Below, piece by piece: positions 59,960-64,000 of a DNA stretch of 64,000 nucleotides. Every line of letters starts with the position of its first letter. The stretch's first letter is position 1. The DNA lies in contig NC_063072.1 in assembly GCF_022605165.1 (NCBI RefSeq), positions 620,001 through 684,000 on the forward strand, written 5' to 3'. The DNA comes from Purpureocillium takamizusanense. Its lineage: Eukaryota > Ascomycota > Sordariomycetes > Hypocreales > Ophiocordycipitaceae. The translations under genes were made by a program, and so were the position numbers. The notes beneath the pieces were generated by a model. That model was not told where the DNA came from. It did not search any database and saw nothing but the letters and a program-made list of their open reading frames with translations.

Positions 59960-61365
59960 ATGGTGTCTCAGAACATCTCCCGCACGACGGATGAGGTAAG
60001 TTCCTGGCTTGAACGAGCAGTGGAACGCAAGCACGGCTTTTGTTCACGGGATGATGGAGCGGCTAACAATTCGCAGCATGGTCTTGTAGCATGTCTTTGC
60101 GTCGCGATCGTGTTCGTGGTCCTACGGACTGGCGCGCGATGGTACAAGATCCGCACGATCCCTCTAGAGATGGAGGATGTCTTCATGTACCTCGCCATCG
60201 CATCTTTCGCCATCACCGCCGCACTGTACCTCGCCACGATCCCGACCTTCTTCAACGTCATGGCGATAACGGCGGGGCAGATGCAGCCGTACCCCAGTCT
60301 ACCGAATGACTTGAAGGTCATGTTGAGAGAGTTTTTCGTCGTCCAGCTATTCTTCTGGTTGACGTTGTGGGCGGTCAAATGGAGCTTGCTGTTCATGTTC
60401 AAGAGACTCACGGACGGACTGCCGCTATACAACAAGATCTGGTGGGCGGTGCTCGTCTTCTCGATCCTGACGTTCATCGGATGCTGCGTGAGCAACTTCA
60501 CCAGCTGCTCTTCCATGCATGCCTGGTTCACGGCTGGGGAGTGCGCAACACCCCGGGATGCTAGAGCAAAGGAGATCAGTCTGTGGTTCAGCCTGGGTGC
60601 AGATTTGGCGACAGACCTATTGAGTAATTCTCCCAGACTCCACGTCGCCCCTCCTGACTCCTTGCATGTGACTGACCGGAGCAGTTATGGCTGTGCCCAT
60701 CCGGGTGCTCTGGAACTTGAAGATATCTCTCGTCGAAAAGATCAGCATCGGCCTTGTCTTCGTTGTTGGCATCCTTACCATGGTCACTGCCATCATACGC
60801 AGTGTCTCCTTGGAGTCGAGCACAAGCTCAGGTCAAGTCAGCACAACATGGCTCATGCTGGTATGTAAATTAATGAATATCTATCACGCCGTTGCGCCGA
60901 TTGTCAAGCACATGTACTGAGCTGACCTTGAACGTACAGTGGGCGGGGATCGAGGGAGCAGTCGGTACGTACACCCGACTCGATGATCATCAACGTGTCG
61001 ACTGGAGAGTGCTAACGTCGTCATCCGACTTATTAGCTATTGTTGTTGGCTGTCTACCATCCTTTGCAGTCTTTATCCGCGGCCGTGTAGCAGCGTCACG
61101 GGTCCAATACGACGGCAGCTCGAACACGAACCCCTCCGGATATAATTCGCAACCTAAATCCCGAGAGCGAGCCGGCAGTCGGCGATCACAAAGCGACAAC
61201 CGATTCTGGCAGCTCAAAGACTCGGGAAGTGATAAGAGTTTGGTTGACGGACGAGGAATCGTGGTCACGAGAACATGGAGTCAAAATTGGCATGACGTGA
61301 GAAGACATACTCAATTGCAGCAGAAGAGGGAGCTGGGACATGAACTAGACACCATCCGTCCGTAG
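59960..61365 (+). CDS. SAT4/fungal rhodopsin-like seven-TM membrane protein
   Basis: Integral membrane protein of the large fungal SAT4 (Pth11-related) family, 370 residues, possibly a receptor. Five exons: 59960-59995, 60077-60623, 60685-60860, 60940-60964 (25 bases) and 61037-61365; all donors fit GTRNGT or GTAATT and all phases agree. Seven hydrophobic helices are visible, beginning HGLVACLCVAIVFVVLRTGARWYK, whose Arg-containing TM1 end is typical, followed by EDVFMYLAIASF, FFVVQLFFWLTLWAVKWSLLFMFKR, WWAVLVFSILTFIGC, a Cys-bearing loop, MAVPIRVLWNLKIS, and the last helix AIVVGCLPSF. There is no N-terminal CFEM domain. The cytosolic tail is Ser/Arg/Asn-rich. The first intron is a multiple of three and open, so a retained form would add 27 residues. 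Confidence 0.9.
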
Positions 61366-62139
61366 CCGGCATGCCTCTATGGCATTGAGTATAGAAAACG
61401 AGCATGTTTCCGAGCTTTATCGTCCCCATCAAATTATATAACTCACGTAGTTAAGGTTGAATTCCCCCTTGCAACTGCTCCACATAGCCTCACTAATAAA
61501 GTGTCGAAGCCTCAACGGTTGAGACTGCGTTCGCTTACGCAAGGCCTTTTCAGCAAGTTCGACGTCTGGTATGATGTCGGTCAAGTAAATGACGCACTTG
61601 GCTACAGGAATCCACAAAGCGTCTGAGTTTTTCTTGTTGGATCATCTGAACCTCAAAGCCAAGACCATAGATGATCCTGCACTGACTCATTGTACCACGC
61701 CCAAATACAGCTCTGTGGGTTGTGATTGACCGTAAGTGAAACGAGACTGAATTGACATCTACGATCCCTATCAAGTCGATGCCATTATTAGTCTATGTGG
61801 TCTTGAAGAAATATTGGGGAACTAAAAAATTGCTGCCGATCTGTGCCTGTATGCATTGGTCAACAAGGACGAAGGAGGCATGCCATTTCCCACCGTTCTT
61901 GGCTTACGTCGTCAACAAATCCTAGGTTGATTTAAGGTTCTGAAGTCCCTGTTATAACGGAAAAATTACCATGTCCAGGGCCAATATGCCTCTAGTATAA
62001 CGACATTGGCCACGGGAGAGGCTGTTGTCGGCCTTGGCATGGCAGTAGCGAGCGATCCGGATCTATCACTCTATTCCATTATAAAACACAAAGACTTATG
62101 AACATTGGTAGTCTCACCAGTATCCCGAATCAAGTGATC
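61366..62139. other. Intergenic region and lectin promoter
   Basis: About 770 bases with no supported gene. The right end holds a TATA-like element for the lectin gene. Confidence 0.5.
62079..62086 (+). promoter_or_regulatory. TATA-like element of the lectin gene
   Basis: TTATAAAA lies 61 bases before the ATG at 62140 but only 12 bases before the first in-frame ATG (62098). Transcription should start downstream of 62098, so 62140 or 62152 is the likelier start. Confidence 0.45.
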
Positions 62140-63292
62140 ATGTCAACCCAGATGCTGAAACTCATCATACTGCAAATTGTCTTCATTTCTTCTGCTGCCT
62201 TTGCAGCACTTGATTCTCCAATCATCGGAGCTCGTCTAAAACCACTGGATCCGCAATGGGCGAACCTTGGAGGCTCATTCTCTGGTGAGATCATCTTCCA
62301 AAACGCGCTGTCAATCCTCTTCTAGACAATGATCAATGGAAGCTAACGATCACGCAGACCGCCCTGCGGTAGTGTCGTGGGCACCCGCGAGGGTAGATGT
62401 TTTCGTTCGTGGAGGGAGCAACAGCATCCATCACAAATGGCAGAAGGAAGGCACGGGCTCTCCCTGGTTGCCTGCCCAGGCAATGTACGAAAATCTTGGA
62501 GGCACCATATACGGCAACGTGGCAGCCGTGTCATGGGGCGCGCCGCGCATTGACCTCTTCGGGGTAGGAATAGGCAACGAATGCTGGCACCAGTGGTATG
62601 ATGGCGACTCCTGGCAGCGCTGGACATCGCTCGGGGGGCTCTTTGTTGGAGACATATCGGCCGTCTCCTGGGCTACCGACAGGATTGATTTAGTCGGCCG
62701 AGGCGTCGATAGCCACATCTACCACAACTCGTGGAATGGAGAGTACTGGAGCGGCTGGTACAACATTGGCGGTGTTGCCATCGGCAGCCCTAAGGTAGTT
62801 AGTTGGGGGCCGCAGAGACTCGACGTCTTCATTCGCGGACCCGACAACTCCGTCTTCCACAAGGGGTGGGACGTTTCTCACCTATACCTGTCTGATCAGA
62901 ATTGGTACAACCTCAGCGGCGTCGCCCTGGACGACATCCAAGCGGTCTCCACGATGCCCAACCGACTAGACATCTTCATCCGAGGGCCAAGGAACGAGGT
63001 CCTACATAGGAGCTTTGATGGGATCCGATGGTGGTCATGGCGCAACTTGGGCGGAGCTACGGCTGCGAGACCAGACGTAGTGACGTGGGACAACAAGCAC
63101 ATAGCCGTGGCTATACAAGGAACCGACAACGCGGTCTACCTGAGGGAGTTTAACGGGCGGGAGTGGACAAAGGACTGGCGGTCCATCAATGGGCTCCTGA
63201 CGGGTGCGCCAGCGCTTCATCCGCGAAGCGGTGAGAACCAAACGGTCGTCTTCGCAAGGGGAAGGTATTCTGAGCTTGTTGTGTACGAGTAG
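62140..63292 (+). CDS. Secreted seven-bladed beta-propeller lectin, PLL-like
   Basis: Secreted protein of about 359 residues resembling the bacterial PLL-type lectins of Photorhabdus, which bind fucose or O-methylated sugars. Two exons: 62140-62284 and 62358-63292; the intron (GTGAGA...CGCAG) joins G to AC in frame. The ATG at 62152 gives the cleanest signal peptide ([18 protein letters not shown]). The mature part is six full and one split repeat of about 45-50 residues with the pattern VSW...RxDxFxRG..N..xHxxW......W..LGG; the C-terminal half-blade ([15 protein letters not shown]) pairs with the N-terminal LGGSFSG as the closing blade, giving seven blades. Blades 1-4 keep the aromatic binding pattern best; blades 6 and 7 are more diverged. 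Family call from repeat pattern; sugar specificity unknown. Confidence 0.88.
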
Positions 63293-64000
63293 CTAATAAC
63301 CTTTGACGTGTGGCCATGAATGCTGTGCGGGCCCTGAACGTTGCTCAGTAGTGGCCGTATACCATACCAAGATTCTTGTGTCGGCCATTGCGTAGCGCAT
63401 TACGCAGTTGAGGCCATCACCACCCCTTGTCTACACGAGAACCCCGCAGTCAAGCTCGACAGGCCGTCGGCAGGGTTTCTAGATACCAAATAGATAGCTT
63501 CAGCGGCCACTTATAGGCTGGAGCCCGCATGCGTGGCCGTACTGGTTGGGCACTTGTTTGCGACTTTGGCTCGCCGGTCTGATGGTGGGTCATGGGTTCA
63601 AGGGAGACCTACTATGCAAGGTTCCAGCAGTCCGCTCGGGGTCTCACTGGCTTTCTTGCCGATGCCTCTTCATATCATTAAGCGAGCTGGAAAAACCTTT
63701 TCTTCGTTGAGACGATAAAACCATTCACGATATCTTGTCACGTGTTGATCAATTCTTCCACAGCAAAGATTCGATTAGCCTATAGCTAAGGGAGTGGTTT
63801 GAAAGCTTAGTCGAACAGGAATCTAGCGAGGAACCCCCCAAGCGGAAAAAAGTGTGAAGAAAAGGAGTGACGTGAGATCAATTTCAAAGCATCGAATCGA
63901 CATAAAAACTCAAACGGTCGTCTCCTAACCCGCCGACCAACCCCTGGCTTCCCGAAATTCCTTCTACGTCCAGTCGTGACGAGAGCCCCCAGGGCCTGCG
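63293..64000. other. Right-end intergenic sequence with a possible coding remnant
   Basis: Non-coding after the lectin. From about 63690 a stop-broken frame on the + strand reads like protein (KTIHDILSRVDQFF, then WFESLVEQESSEEPPKRKK), which may be the edge of a decayed transposase or a gene that continues outside the window. I cannot name it. No other feature seen. Confidence 0.3.

Noticed and set aside
63585..63620. GGGTTCAAGGGAG looks like part of a tRNA.
   Set aside because: No complementary stem follows the TTCAA loop, and no cloverleaf can be drawn around it.
1..64000. Looked for CRISPR arrays, bacterial operons and rRNA genes.
   Set aside because: None present; spliced genes and RIP-like blocks show nuclear fungal DNA, and the only tandem arrays are microsatellites.

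Overview
The window is nuclear DNA of a filamentous ascomycete. Short spliceosomal introns (about 50-130 bp, GTRNGT donors, CTNAY branch points, YAG acceptors), strongly G/C-ending codons, long C/T-rich leaders and AT-rich blocks with a repeat-induced point mutation (RIP) look all point that way. The gene set (Ybt1-type ABC transporter, Dnf3-type flippase, homeobox regulator, secreted sedolisin, killer-toxin-like chitinase, LysM effector, 7-TM SAT4 protein, bacterial-type propeller lectin) suggests a Sordariomycete, probably Hypocreales with an animal-, nematode- or fungus-associated lifestyle. Species cannot be fixed from the sequence.

Layout. 1-30 kb is a conserved housekeeping-like segment, all on the + strand: a Ybt1-type ABC-C transporter (1383-6534, start found by adding a short first exon), an unrecognised single-TM protein (7880-9307), an Irc6/AAGAB-type adaptin-binding protein (11091-12472), a gene desert of about 7.5 kb, a homeobox transcription factor (19969-21945), another gap of about 3.4 kb, and a Dnf3-type P4-ATPase (25382-30258).

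32.6-46.3 kb is a distinct accessory island. It is bounded on both sides by TpA-rich, CpA/TpG-poor blocks, and its codons are visibly less GC-rich. It holds a nonsense-broken gene remnant, a three-LysM secreted protein, a 318-bp MITE-like element, an F-box protein, an unrecognised secreted protein, and divergently from the last a seven-exon LysM/CBM18/GH18 chitinase. The chitinase ends in two six-cysteine modules with identical spacing. Three of the genes are secreted and two bind or cut chitin, so the island looks like a chitin-centred attack or defence module. It is the best candidate here for an undescribed system.

47-64 kb returns to GC-rich sequence with a secreted sedolisin peptidase (47344-49289), an MDR-family oxidoreductase (minus strand) divergent from an SLC6-type (SNF) transporter, a secreted FAD-linked oxidase (minus strand) divergent from a SAT4/rhodopsin-like 7-TM protein, and a secreted seven-bladed PLL-like lectin. 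Every coding call is supported by reading frame continuity across canonical introns that I traced by hand. No tRNA, rRNA or CRISPR array was seen.
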